From Reyranella sp. (lineage in GTDB: Bacteria > Pseudomonadota > Alphaproteobacteria > Reyranellales > Reyranellaceae), in the NCBI GenBank assembly GCA_022844015.1, contig JALHMO010000001.1:1-64000 (forward strand): 64,000 bases of DNA. The letters run 5' to 3'. Below the pieces are notes generated by a model. The model worked only from the letters and a program-made list of their open reading frames with translations. It had not been told where the DNA came from and made no database searches. Shown one piece after another: positions 17,851-26,187 of this stretch. Each line of letters begins with the position of its first letter. Positions within the stretch are counted from its first letter, which is position 1. Made by a program: the position numbers and the translations under genes.

Positions 17851-17888
17851 TCCCTGCCGTCGAACCGCGAACGGTTGGACGGCAGGGA
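17851..17888 (-). terminator. Long perfect hairpin just downstream of ribH
   Basis: The sequence tccctgccgtc at 17851-17861 pairs with gacggcaggga at 17878-17888, and the interior (aaccg-cgaa-cggtt) pairs further. This forms a nearly uninterrupted stem that begins 8 bases after the ribH stop codon. There is no T-run on the ribH strand, so it is a weak intrinsic terminator at best. 3'-end stabilisation is equally likely. Confidence 0.5.
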
Positions 17889-17896
17889 ACGTTGGC

Positions 17897-18415
17897 TTAC
17901 GCTGCTCTGGCCAAACCGCGGATGGTGTCCACGCCACCCGTCGTGCTGACGCAGGCGGCGGCGGCCTCGGTGCCCTTCACGCGGAAGTGCTCATGGAAGA
18001 ACTTCCGATGCTCCTCGTGCTCGTGGAAGTCGCGCGGCGTCAGCACGGCGGAGATGATCGGCACCTCCATTTGCAGCTGTACGGTCATCAGGCCATTGAT
18101 GACCGCGTCGGCCACGAATTCGTGCCGGTAGATGCCGCCGTTGACCACGAAGCCGCAGGCCACGATCGCGGCATACCGCCCGGTTCTCGCCAGCAGCTTG
18201 GCGTGCAGGGGCAACTCGAAGGCGCCCGGCACCTCGAACAGGTCGATGCGTTCGGGCTCGACGCCGCGCCGCGCCATCTCGCGCAGAAAGGCTTCGCGGC
18301 CCTGGTCGACAATCTCGCGATGCCAGCACGATTGCACGAAGGCAAACCGCTGCCCGCTCGCGGGGGCTCGAGGGATTCGGGTGTCGTCGCTGATGTCGTT
18401 CGCTTTCTGATTCAT
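17897..18415 (-). CDS. ribH: 6,7-dimethyl-8-ribityllumazine synthase, RibH2-type
   Basis: A 172-residue lumazine synthase. It condenses 5-amino-6-ribitylaminouracil with 3,4-dihydroxy-2-butanone 4-phosphate, the penultimate step of riboflavin synthesis. Visible signatures are the substrate loop FEVPGAFELPLHAKLLA, CGFVVNGGIYRHEFVADAVI and VLTPRDFHEHEEHRKFFHEHF. The last resembles the decameric RibH2 (type II) enzymes of rhizobia and Brucella rather than the icosahedral RibH1 type. I use ATG 18415, which has AGGA 6 bases upstream, over TTG 18430. The gene is alone, with no other rib gene nearby. An FMN riboswitch lies about 100 bases upstream, so expression should fall when FMN is plentiful. 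Confidence 0.93.
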   Translation of the reverse strand: MNQKANDISDDTRIPRAPASGQRFAFVQSCWHREIVDQGREAFLREMARRGVEPERIDLFEVPGAFELPLHAKLLARTGRYAAIVACGFVVNGGIYRHEFVADAVINGLMTVQLQMEVPIISAVLTPRDFHEHEEHRKFFHEHFRVKGTEAAAACVSTTGGVDTIRGLARAA

Positions 18416-18469
18416 GAGATCCTCACACAAGGTTCGAGGCTCGAATCAGGGTGCACGAGCACAGGACCC

Positions 18470-18500
18470 CGATGTCCCCACGACAAGCGTGGCGACATCG
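18470..18500 (-). promoter_or_regulatory. Hairpin between FMN riboswitch and ribH (candidate expression platform)
   Basis: Bases 18470-18482 pair with 18488-18500 (13 bp with one C-C mismatch, 5-base loop), immediately 3' of the aptamer on the ribH strand. A second small palindrome, ttcgag-g-ctcgaa, follows at 18433-18445, close to the ribosome-binding site. Neither hairpin has a T-run. If they form the switch, control is more likely at translation or through Rho than by intrinsic termination. This is an inference from position. Confidence 0.5.
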
Positions 18501-18518
18501 ACGATCGAGCGTCGCGCT

Positions 18519-18658
18519 CTCTTCCATCCGGACTGTTACCGTCGGCCCCGGATTTTCACCGGATCTGCTGACCCCACTCCTTGGCGAGTGGGCGCTCGCG
18601 GGCTGATGCGAAGATCGCAATCACCGCCGGAGGGGACTTCCACCCCGCCCTGAGAACG
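18519..18658 (-). promoter_or_regulatory. FMN riboswitch (RFN element)
   Basis: Read on the minus strand, the region carries the conserved RFN blocks in order: GGGCGGGGTGGAAGTCCCC, CCGGCGGTGAT, AGCCCGCGAGCG, GGTCAGCAGATCCGGTGAAA, CCGGGGCCGACGGTAACAGT and CCGGATGGAAGAGAG. The closing stem forms between the two ends. These blocks define the six-stem FMN aptamer. Its position about 100 bases upstream of ribH on the same strand makes regulation of ribH by FMN the clear expectation. Confidence 0.95.
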
Positions 18659-19019
18659 CCTGCCTCAGGCCAATCCCGAGGCGGGACAACGTTCGATGAA
18701 GGTCATAGTCGTGGCAAGATGTCTGAATCGCATGCAATCGAATCGCGGAAGAAGCTACAACCGTGTGCCGCCTGGCGGGGACAGAAGCGATTGAGCGGGC
18801 TTGCCCGGCAAGGCATGACAGGCCGGCGATCGGGAAGGCGCCTCCCATGCGCAACCTCGACTATGCCTTGTGCCCGGAGCTTGCGCCGCTGGCCGGCGGG
18901 CGGCCGAGTCGGCGCCTCGATCGGACTCCTTGTGACTGCGGCAAGATGTTCGTCTATGCCCGACGCTCGACGTATCGTAGCCTTCACGTGGGGAGTGGCA
19001 CGTTATCTGGAGTATCGGG
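18659..19019. other. Intergenic region between the riboswitch and the DUF4214 gene
   Basis: This is 361 bases with divergent genes on either side. It must contain the promoter of the riboswitch/ribH transcript (minus strand) and that of the DUF4214 gene (plus strand). Open frames here show no family signature. I found no convincing promoter boxes or repeats. Confidence 0.4.
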
Positions 19020-21818
19020 ATGGCAACCCAGACGTGGGTCTCAGGCGTCGTCGGAGACTGGTTTCTTCCCGCCAACTGGACGACCGACACCGTACCCATT
19101 CAGCTCGACACTGCCCTGATCGGCTCCGGAAATCCGATCATCGGTGACGGTTCGGCAATCCTCGGCCAGACGATCGTCCTCGGCGGGTCGACAACGGCCT
19201 CTTCGGTGACCCTGACGGCGATCGGTTCGAGCTTCGGTCCGAGCACCGGGTCACCGTCGGTTGCCACGCGGCTCTTCGTGGCCGGCGGCCATCCTGTAAC
19301 CTCGCCTCTGCGCGCGACGTTCCTGGTCGAGGGCGACACCTCGTTCGAAGGTCAGATCATTGTCCAGGCGCCGGGTGGCAGCCTGACCATCGAGGCGGCA
19401 ACCGATGGCACGAGCCCGGGCAACTTCACGCTCGACAACGCCGACTTCTCCACGACGATCCTGGTGGGCCAGGAAAGCTTTCTGTCCTTCAAGGGGCAGA
19501 CCATCACCAACGACGGCCTGATCCAGATCGATGGCGGCATGGACATCGCTGCCGGTGTGACGGTAGCGGGCTCCGGGCTCATCGTGCTCGAAGCTGGCGG
19601 CCAGCTCTCCGTCGACGGCGCCGTGGGATCGGGTCAGCAGGTGATCTTCGCCGACGGCACCGGCTCGGTGACGCTGGCCGATGTCGCGACCTTCGACGGC
19701 GTGTTCGGGTTCACGAGCGCGGGCGGCAACACGATCGACCTGCAGGGCGTGGTCGCCCAATCGGACGGCTTCCTGACGATACCGACGCCGCCGAACGTTC
19801 TCTACCTGGCCCTCTATTCGGGGCCCAATCAGACCGGCTCGATCGTCGCCACGCTCGCCGTGGAGATGATCGACGAAGAGTCGCTGTTTCCCGAAGCCAA
19901 CACGCTGACCCCCGAAGATTTCACGCTGACCAGCGACGGCAAGGGTGGAACGGTAGTCACCTACACGCCGCAGGCGCCGATCATCCTGGAACAGTCGCTG
20001 CCGGTCGCGGTGGTCGGCAGCCCGGGTCAAACGGTCTCGCTGGCGACGATCCTGATGCAGTCGTTCGGCACGACGACGCCGAACTTCACGAATATCACCC
20101 TGTTGCCAACCGAGGTGGCGCGCAACGCAGAGGGAGACGATGCCTTCTGGGCGACGCCGAACGTGACGTCGCAGTGGAAGGTCAACGGCCAGGTCATAAC
20201 CCAGGACCACACGATCGCCGCGGGCGACACGGTCGAGCTGATCGTGGGCAACCAGATCATCTGGCCGGCGCGGTTCAAGGCCCAGACGACGCCGACCGTC
20301 TCGGCAACCAGCGGCGAATACGTCGTCTACGATGTCTGGTCGGTCGATCCGAGCATCCCTGCCGCGGTCGAGGCCGCAGGCTACACCGGCCTGCCGACGC
20401 CGGACGCCATCGTCGCGTCGGCCAATGCCTTCGCCAGCGTCTACGGCCTCGTCCCCAACACCAATCTTTGCAACTGGATCGCCGACAACGTGGCGGCGGG
20501 AGCCGGCGCCTCGATGCCTCCGGCGAACGCCTTTCTCGACCCGACGGACAATCAGCCGGGCGGCTTCTGGCGCATCGTCTATTCCGGCGCCCAGCCGTCT
20601 CCGGTGGTCGACTGGTCGTCCAAGGTGGCGGCCGGCACGATCGTCCGCATGGGCTGGTTTCATCCCGAGAATCCCCAGTCGAATGCGGTCACCGGGCACA
20701 CCACGACCGTCCTCGGCCCGGGCGCCACCCCGGGCACGATCTCCGTTTACGACAACATCGATTTCGTCGACGACGTCGAGTACATCGGCATTCACGACGC
20801 CAGCTACTGGGTCGCCACCAATCCGGCCGACATCACGATCTACCAGCTCGATCCCGCGCAGCAATACCTGATCCAGGGCACCAGCATCGCCGAGCAGATC
20901 CAGGGCAGCGTGTTCAACGACCTGATCCTGTCCAACGGCGGCGCCGACTCGATCGTCGGCGGGCCGGGCAACAACGAGATCCAGGGCACCATGGCCGAGC
21001 TCGCCGGCATCGCGGTGAGCGACTTCGATGCCGGCGATCTTCTGGACTTCACCGATCTCGCGCTGGCGACGGCATCGGTCCGCTTCGACAATGGCGCGCT
21101 GCAGGTCTTCAGCGACCACGCGGAAGTGGCGTCGATCGCCATGCCGACGCCGCAGCAGGGCAGCTTCTTCTTCGTCGCCTCGGACGGTGACGTCGGCACG
21201 AACATCGGGCTGGTCGACCCGGCGACCCAGATCGAGCGGCTTTATGTCGGTTATCTCGGTCGCGCCGGCGATCCGTCGGGTGCCGGGTTCTGGCAGAACC
21301 AGCTGCTGGCCGGGCCCGATACCCAGGCGACGCTGAAAGCCATCGCGTCGAGCTTCGCCGTGCAACCCGAGACCGGCACGGCCTACCCCTTCCTGGCCGA
21401 TCCGCAACAGGCCACGTCGGCCGAGATCACCGCCTTCATCACGGCGCAGTACCAGGAGCAGTTCGGTCGCGCGCCCGACGCGCCCGGCCTTGCCTATTGG
21501 CAGGGCTACCTGACGGCCAACCTCGCCTCGCCGCAAGCGGTGGGCCTGTTTCCGCTGTTGCTGACCTATGGGGCGATGAACTCCGAAGCGGGTCTCGACC
21601 TGACCACGGTCGCCAACAAGGCGACCGTCGGTGCCTACCTCGTCGCACAGTTCGCCGCGGCCGATATCGATTTCGGCAGCACGCCGTCGCCCGCAAACGC
21701 CTTTGCCCACACGATCCTCGATCAGGTCGACAGCACGCAGGACAGCGTCGCGGCGGCGGAAGCGGCAGTGCTGGCCTTCGTCCATGATCAGGCCGTGCTC
21801 GTCGGCATCCCGCACTGA
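19020..21818 (+). CDS. Large secreted DUF4214 protein with RTX-like segment
   Basis: The protein has 932 residues, is acidic and Gly/Thr/Ser-rich with almost no Lys, Arg or Cys, and lacks a Sec signal. These traits fit a type I secretion substrate. It opens with TWVSGVVGDWFLPANWTTDTVP, a beta-solenoid/autotransporter-like repeat opening. A central region follows (about 440-610), then an RTX-like segment (GTSIAEQIQGSVFNDLILSN, about 622-660). Two DUF4214-type units end it (LYVGYLGRAGDPSGAGFWQN and QYQEQFGRAPDAPGLAYWQG). The central region holds the only Cys (Cys484, NLCNW), with His560 (TGHTTTVLG) and Asp578/Asn579 (VYDN). The start ATG 19020 has GGAG upstream. No secretion genes are nearby. 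The DUF4214 role is unknown, possibly surface binding. Confidence 0.8.
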   Translation: MATQTWVSGVVGDWFLPANWTTDTVPIQLDTALIGSGNPIIGDGSAILGQTIVLGGSTTASSVTLTAIGSSFGPSTGSPSVATRLFVAGGHPVTSPLRATFLVEGDTSFEGQIIVQAPGGSLTIEAATDGTSPGNFTLDNADFSTTILVGQESFLSFKGQTITNDGLIQIDGGMDIAAGVTVAGSGLIVLEAGGQLSVDGAVGSGQQVIFADGTGSVTLADVATFDGVFGFTSAGGNTIDLQGVVAQSDGFLTIPTPPNVLYLALYSGPNQTGSIVATLAVEMIDEESLFPEANTLTPEDFTLTSDGKGGTVVTYTPQAPIILEQSLPVAVVGSPGQTVSLATILMQSFGTTTPNFTNITLLPTEVARNAEGDDAFWATPNVTSQWKVNGQVITQDHTIAAGDTVELIVGNQIIWPARFKAQTTPTVSATSGEYVVYDVWSVDPSIPAAVEAAGYTGLPTPDAIVASANAFASVYGLVPNTNLCNWIADNVAAGAGASMPPANAFLDPTDNQPGGFWRIVYSGAQPSPVVDWSSKVAAGTIVRMGWFHPENPQSNAVTGHTTTVLGPGATPGTISVYDNIDFVDDVEYIGIHDASYWVATNPADITIYQLDPAQQYLIQGTSIAEQIQGSVFNDLILSNGGADSIVGGPGNNEIQGTMAELAGIAVSDFDAGDLLDFTDLALATASVRFDNGALQVFSDHAEVASIAMPTPQQGSFFFVASDGDVGTNIGLVDPATQIERLYVGYLGRAGDPSGAGFWQNQLLAGPDTQATLKAIASSFAVQPETGTAYPFLADPQQATSAEITAFITAQYQEQFGRAPDAPGLAYWQGYLTANLASPQAVGLFPLLLTYGAMNSEAGLDLTTVANKATVGAYLVAQFAAADIDFGSTPSPANAFAHTILDQVDSTQDSVAAAEAAVLAFVHDQAVLVGIPH

Positions 21819-21828
21819 GCACTCGCGC

Positions 21829-21861
21829 GTTCACCTGCCCGGGTTTTCCGGGCAGGTGAAC
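21829..21861. terminator. Perfect 14-bp hairpin between convergent genes
   Basis: Arms 21829-21842 (gttcacctgcccgg) and 21848-21861 are perfectly complementary around the loop gtttt. It lies between the stop codon of the DUF4214 gene (21818) and that of the convergent flavoenzyme (21870), so it can act for both. There are no flanking T-runs, so termination strength is uncertain. Confidence 0.6.
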
Positions 21862-21869
21862 GATCGTCG

Positions 21870-23459
21870 TCACGGATCGATCAGCACGCCCGGGTTCATC
21901 ATGCCCTTGGGATCGAGCTCGCGCTTGGCGCCGCGCAGGGCGCGGGCGAACAGCTCGGGCCGCTGTTTGTCGTAGAACGGCCGGTGAAAGCGGCCGACGG
22001 CGTGATGGTGCGTGGTCGTGCCGCCATGCTCGACCGTCGCCGCCGTGCAGGTCGACAGAACCTCCATGAGCTGCTCGAGCTGGCGGCGCTTGTCGAGGAT
22101 GCCGCTGAAGGTGAAGTAGAGGCACGGGCCATCGGGGTAGACGTGGGTGAAGCGGCAGGTCACCGTGCCGTCGCGCCCGGTCACGCGCCTGATCGTGTCG
22201 CGCGTGATCGCCGTTATCTTCTGGTGGAAGTCGCGGACGCGGTCCCAGGTCATCGAGGTCTCGAAGGTCGAGGACAGGATGCCGCGCGCCACCGCGTGCT
22301 CGCCATAATGCGGCGCGCGGATGAAGCGGTTGCGCCAGGCGCCGGCGGCGCCGGAGCGATGGGCGTTCTCGTCGTCGGCGCCGGCGTCGGCGACGCCGCC
22401 GTGGTCGGCGCAGATCTCCAGAGCCCGCTTCATCCAGGCGTCGAGCGGATGGTCGGCCGATTCGAAGGCCAGCACCAGCACCGCTTCCTCGCTGCTCCAC
22501 GGGATGCCGGGCAGCGCCTCGCGCGCCTCGAGCAGGCGGCAATTGGCGGGATAGAGATTGGCCTGGGTGATGTCGCGCACGGCGTCGGCGCCGGCGAAGA
22601 AATCCTTGAAACGCACCGAGGCGGACGCGCGAAACGTCGGCTTCTTGCGCAGGCGTACCCAGGCTTCGGTGATGATGCCCAGGATGCCTTCGGAGCCGAT
22701 GAACAGACGATCGGGGCTCGGGCCGGCGCCGGAGCCCGGCAGGCGGCGCGTCTCGAGCGTGCCGGCCGGCGTCACCACCCGCGTGCTCTCGACGAAATCG
22801 TCGATATGTGTGTAGAGCGTGGCGTAGTGGCCGCCCGACCGCGTGGCGATCCAGCCGCCCAGGGTCGAGCAGCGATAGGCCTGCATGTAATGGCGCATGG
22901 TGAACGGCGAGTCGCGCAGCTGGTCCTCGATCGCCGGGCCGTAGATGCCGCCCTGGATGCGCGCTGCGTGGCTCACCGGGTCGACCTCGAGCACCTTGTC
23001 CATGTGGCGGGTGGAGATGGTGACGACCTTGTCGGCGGCGGCTGGCGCCTCGATGCCCTTCACCACTGACGAGCCGCCGCCATAGGGTATCGCTGTCGCG
23101 CCGATCGAATCGCACCAGTCGAGCACGCGCACGACGTCCTGCTCGTTGTCCGGGAAGGCGACGGCGTCGGGCGGGTTGGGCACCGAGCGCATGAACATGC
23201 GCGTGGTGTCGAAGCCTGCCTTGCCATAGCTGTGCTCGAGGCGCGTCAGATGGTCGGTGCGCACGATGGGTTGCAGCGCCGGCGGCGGGGCGACGCGCGG
23301 GGCGCGCAGCGTGATCTCCTCGGGCCTGGGCGGCGGCGTCACATCGAAGCCGTCGAGGCCGTAGCGCTGGGCGATCTCGGCCTCCCAAGGCACGATCTCG
23401 TCGGCCGACAGATCCTCGTCGGCATAGCCCCAGGCGTAAAACTTCTTCTGCCGCCGCAT
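21870..23459 (-). CDS. FAD-binding oxidase, alkyldihydroxyacetonephosphate synthase-like
   Basis: A 529-residue protein of the VAO/PCMH flavoprotein fold. The FAD-binding region has PDNEQDVVRVLDWCDSIGATAIPYGGGSS and later RCSTLGGWIATRSGGHYATLYTHIDD, typical of the AGPS branch. The C-terminal half has GTTTHHHAVGRFH, where the His cluster corresponds to the AGPS active-site histidines, and the ending GMMNPGVLI. Eukaryotic AGPS exchanges the acyl chain of acyl-DHAP for an alkyl chain in ether-lipid synthesis; for bacterial homologues the reaction is mostly inferred. The start ATG 23459 follows GGGGAGGAAG. It lies upstream on the strand of nothing clearly related. Confidence 0.82.
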   Translation of the reverse strand: MRRQKKFYAWGYADEDLSADEIVPWEAEIAQRYGLDGFDVTPPPRPEEITLRAPRVAPPPALQPIVRTDHLTRLEHSYGKAGFDTTRMFMRSVPNPPDAVAFPDNEQDVVRVLDWCDSIGATAIPYGGGSSVVKGIEAPAAADKVVTISTRHMDKVLEVDPVSHAARIQGGIYGPAIEDQLRDSPFTMRHYMQAYRCSTLGGWIATRSGGHYATLYTHIDDFVESTRVVTPAGTLETRRLPGSGAGPSPDRLFIGSEGILGIITEAWVRLRKKPTFRASASVRFKDFFAGADAVRDITQANLYPANCRLLEAREALPGIPWSSEEAVLVLAFESADHPLDAWMKRALEICADHGGVADAGADDENAHRSGAAGAWRNRFIRAPHYGEHAVARGILSSTFETSMTWDRVRDFHQKITAITRDTIRRVTGRDGTVTCRFTHVYPDGPCLYFTFSGILDKRRQLEQLMEVLSTCTAATVEHGGTTTHHHAVGRFHRPFYDKQRPELFARALRGAKRELDPKGMMNPGVLIDP

Positions 23460-23476
23460 GCTTCCTCCCCCTCGAG

Positions 23477-23620
23477 TTTTTCCTCCCCAGGTTCGCCGGG
23501 GAGGTGTCATGTCGTTGCTGGGAGCGCGCCACTCCAGTGGCGCTCTTCTCGTTGATCACATGCCCTATGAGCGCCACGTCGGCGGAGATTACTCCGCCTT
23601 AAGTGGCGCGCTCCCAGCGA
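23477..23620. repeat. Half copy of repeat family A joined to family C copy 3
   Basis: Positions 23477-23510 hold one end of family A (the cctccccaggttcgccggggagg hairpin and the following gtgtcatg). At 23517-23620 is a full family C palindrome: gctgggagcgcgccactcc pairs with its complement ending at 23620, and a small inner hairpin (ggcggag-att-actccgcc) lies in the interior. It fills the gap between the AGPS-like start and the TauD-like stop. Two families abutting suggests that one inserted beside or into the other. Confidence 0.8.
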
Positions 23621-23631
23621 AGAGCATGAAT

Positions 23632-24498
23632 TTACGCCGCGAACGCGACCGGCCTCCCGCTGCCCTTGATCTGCGTGCGGTGCATGATGCGCCGCGCGTT
23701 GCCGTCGAACGGGTCGCGACGGTGCATGGTCGAGCGGTTGTCCCACAGCACCAGGTCGCCCAGGCGCCAGACATGCTCGTAGACGAATCGGCGATCGGTG
23801 GCATGGGCCCACAGCGCCTCGAGCACGGCATCCGACTCGGCGCGCGAGTAGCCCTCGACGAAGGAGTTGCGGCGGCGGCCGAGATAGAGCGTGGCCCGGC
23901 CGTTGGCCGGATGCTTCAGGATCGCGGGATGCCACGCGCCGGGGGCGGCCATCGGATCGTCGGTCGGCGTCACGCCTTTGCGCAGGTAGCCGCCGGCGTT
24001 GTAGGTGCCGTCGTGCTTGATGCGGCGCCCCTCGATCCGTGCGCGCAGGTCGGCCGGCAGCGCATCGCACGCCGCCTGCATGCCGCAGAACCAGGTGTTG
24101 CCGCCGCTCGGCGGGATCTCGAGCGAATAGAGCATCGAGGCGTCGGGCGGCCAATCGAGGTAGCTCATGTCGGTGTGCCACACAGCCTCGCCGGCGCCGA
24201 GCGCACCGATCGGATCGCCCTTGTCGTCGAGCACGTTGGAGACGACGTAGATGTCGGGATAGCCCGGCGGGCTGATGCGGCCGCGCTCCTGGTTGGGCGG
24301 CGGGTCGAGCTGGCCAAAGCGCCGGCTGAAGGCCAGCAGGTCGTCGTCGCCGAGTTGTTGGCCGCGCAACACGATCATCGAATGATCCGTCCAGGCGCGC
24401 AGGATCGCCGCGAACTCCGGCTCGCTCAAGCGCCGCAGGTCGACGCCGGAGACTTCCGCCCCGACTGCCGGCGATACCGGGCGCACCGTCACCGTCAT
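23632..24498 (-). CDS. TauD/TfdA family 2-oxoglutarate/Fe(II) dioxygenase
   Basis: A 288-residue protein with the full TauD facial triad: His108 and Asp110 in WHTDMSY and the distal His259 in NRSTMHRRDPF, followed by the 2-oxoglutarate-binding Arg near 270 (ARRIMHRTQI). The family hydroxylates taurine, alkyl sulfates, 2,4-D and many other compounds, so the substrate cannot be named here. The start ATG 24498 has GAGGAAG upstream. The gene may be followed on its strand by repeat C and then the AGPS-like gene, whose orientation is the same. Confidence 0.88.
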   Translation of the reverse strand: MTVTVRPVSPAVGAEVSGVDLRRLSEPEFAAILRAWTDHSMIVLRGQQLGDDDLLAFSRRFGQLDPPPNQERGRISPPGYPDIYVVSNVLDDKGDPIGALGAGEAVWHTDMSYLDWPPDASMLYSLEIPPSGGNTWFCGMQAACDALPADLRARIEGRRIKHDGTYNAGGYLRKGVTPTDDPMAAPGAWHPAILKHPANGRATLYLGRRRNSFVEGYSRAESDAVLEALWAHATDRRFVYEHVWRLGDLVLWDNRSTMHRRDPFDGNARRIMHRTQIKGSGRPVAFAA

Positions 24499-24589
24499 GC
24501 CGCTTCCTCCCCAACCTCGGACTCCTCTTTCCCCTGGGTGGGTTAGAGGAACATGAGCCGTGGGATGATCGACCTGCGGCGGCGCACGA

Positions 24590-25642
24590 TCAAGCGCCCA
24601 GCACGGCGCGGAGCCAGGCGGCAAGCTTGTCGGCGACCGCCGGCGCCAGCGGACCGGTGAAGCCCGGATCGCCGGGCCCGGCGACGGTCTTGAGATTGTG
24701 GCTGACGCCGGCTGCGACCAGCACCTCGCCTCCGGCGCTGCGTGCACCGAGCGCGTCGATCAGCGGCTGGACATCGTCCATCGCGACGACCTGCTGATCG
24801 GCCCCGCCATGCACGAGCAGGCAGCCGAGCGGGCTCGCTGCCAGTGCAGATGCCGGGTCGAACGCCATCGCGCCTTGCAGGAACGGGCCGATATAGGCGG
24901 GGAACAGCGGCTGAAGCTCCGCCGGCAAGCCGGGCGGCGGGCGACCGCTGGTCCGGATCGCGCCGAGGACGCGCTCGACCCCGTCGACGAGGCTCGGCGC
25001 CCCGCGCTGCAGCTGGCGGCGCAGGATCTCGCCGTAGGGACGGCCCGGCGTCGCCGCGAGCACGATGCCGTGCGGCTTGCTCTCGCCGATCGTCGGTGCG
25101 GCCGCCAGGACCAGCAGGCCGCCCTCGCTGTGACCCAGCAATCCAGTGGCGTAACGCTTGATCTCGTCGTGCCTCAAGAGCTCGGCGTGGGCGGCGCGCA
25201 CATCGCCCACGAACCTGTCCCAGGCGCTGAACCTCTCCTGCTCGGCCAGCGCCGCCGGCATGGGCGTGGAGGCGCCAATGCCGCGCTTGTCGTAGCGCAG
25301 CGTACCAATGCCGGCCTCGGCCAGCCGCTCGGCGATCAGGCGCAGCGTGTCGAGGCGGGCCGGCACCAGCGGGTTGTTGCCGTTGCGGTCGGTCGGGCCG
25401 CTGCCGGCCACCAGCACGAGCCCCGGGACGCGCTGCAGCTCGCTCCACGCCGGCAGCAGGAGCGTGCCGGCGAGCCTCGTGCCGTCATCGGAGGCGAAGC
25501 GAACCGCGCGCTGCTGGGTGCCCCGGGCGTAGTAGCCCTTCCACGGGCTTTGCGCCTCGGCCGCCGCCGGCACCGCCAAGCCGGCGGCGAGCAGGGTGCG
25601 CCGGCCGATCATCGGCGATCGTCTCATTGCCGATCGCCTCAT
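24590..25642 (-). CDS. Exported alpha/beta hydrolase
   Basis: The protein has 350 residues. An N-terminal signal (MIGRRTLLAAGLAVPAAAEAQ, with RR before the hydrophobic run, so possibly Tat) precedes an alpha/beta hydrolase. It has VLVAGSGPTDRNGNNP (oxyanion region), LRYDKRGIGAST, the nucleophile elbow GHSEGG, LLVHGGADQQV and a final VSHNLK histidine. It resembles the BAAT/dienelactone-type hydrolases annotated as S9-like esterases. ATG 25642 overlaps the HIT stop in an ATGA junction, which suggests translational coupling. ATG 25627 or 25612 would give a more usual signal-peptide start. The substrate is unknown. Confidence 0.8.
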   Translation of the reverse strand: MRRSAMRRSPMIGRRTLLAAGLAVPAAAEAQSPWKGYYARGTQQRAVRFASDDGTRLAGTLLLPAWSELQRVPGLVLVAGSGPTDRNGNNPLVPARLDTLRLIAERLAEAGIGTLRYDKRGIGASTPMPAALAEQERFSAWDRFVGDVRAAHAELLRHDEIKRYATGLLGHSEGGLLVLAAAPTIGESKPHGIVLAATPGRPYGEILRRQLQRGAPSLVDGVERVLGAIRTSGRPPPGLPAELQPLFPAYIGPFLQGAMAFDPASALAASPLGCLLVHGGADQQVVAMDDVQPLIDALGARSAGGEVLVAAGVSHNLKTVAGPGDPGFTGPLAPAVADKLAAWLRAVLGA

Positions 25643-26040
25643 TGCCGATCGGAAGCGCGCGGCATGTTGCCCATGCGATGGCTCATCTGCCGGCCGCCGA
25701 AGATATGGACGTGGAAATGGAAGACGAGCTGCCCGCCGTTCGGTCCATGGTTGGCGACGATGCGATAGCCTTCCTGCTCGAGGCCGAGATCGTGCGCGAT
25801 CCTGGCGACCGCCCGCCAGAAGCCGACGACCAGGTCGGCCGGCGCGGTGGCGCAGAAATCGGCCTGGGAGACGTACTCGCCCTTGGGAATCGCCAGCACG
25901 TGAACCGGCGCCAGCGGGTTGATGTCGTGGAAGGCCAGCGCGAAGTCGTCCTCGTAGACCTTCCGGCAGGGCAACTCACCACGCAGGATGCGCGCGAAGA
26001 TGTTGTTGCGATCGTATGCGGGCATGACGGGGGCAGGCAT
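25639..26040 (-). CDS. HIT family nucleotide-binding protein
   Basis: A 133-residue histidine-triad protein. The catalytic motif H-x-H-x-H is present in VFHFHVHIFGG, and the N-terminal half shows the usual NNIFARILRGELPCRKVYEDDFALAFHDINP. HIT hydrolases of the HINT branch cleave nucleoside phosphoramidates and similar AMP conjugates. ATG 26040 has GGAG 7 bases upstream. It follows hisE by 147 bases on the same strand, an arrangement common in alphaproteobacteria, and is coupled to the alpha/beta hydrolase downstream. Confidence 0.92.
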   Translation of the reverse strand: MPAPVMPAYDRNNIFARILRGELPCRKVYEDDFALAFHDINPLAPVHVLAIPKGEYVSQADFCATAPADLVVGFWRAVARIAHDLGLEQEGYRIVANHGPNGGQLVFHFHVHIFGGRQMSHRMGNMPRASDRQ

Positions 26041-26187
26041 GGCAGTCTCCAGCTCGGGCTGGGCAAGTTCCCGCAGCCTGCAAAGCCGTGCAATGCGGCT
26101 TTATCTCGACCGGGTACGGATATTTTACCGTATGCGGGAATCCCCCGCGGCATCGCCCGAGGAACGGCCCTTTGATCGAAAGCGGCC

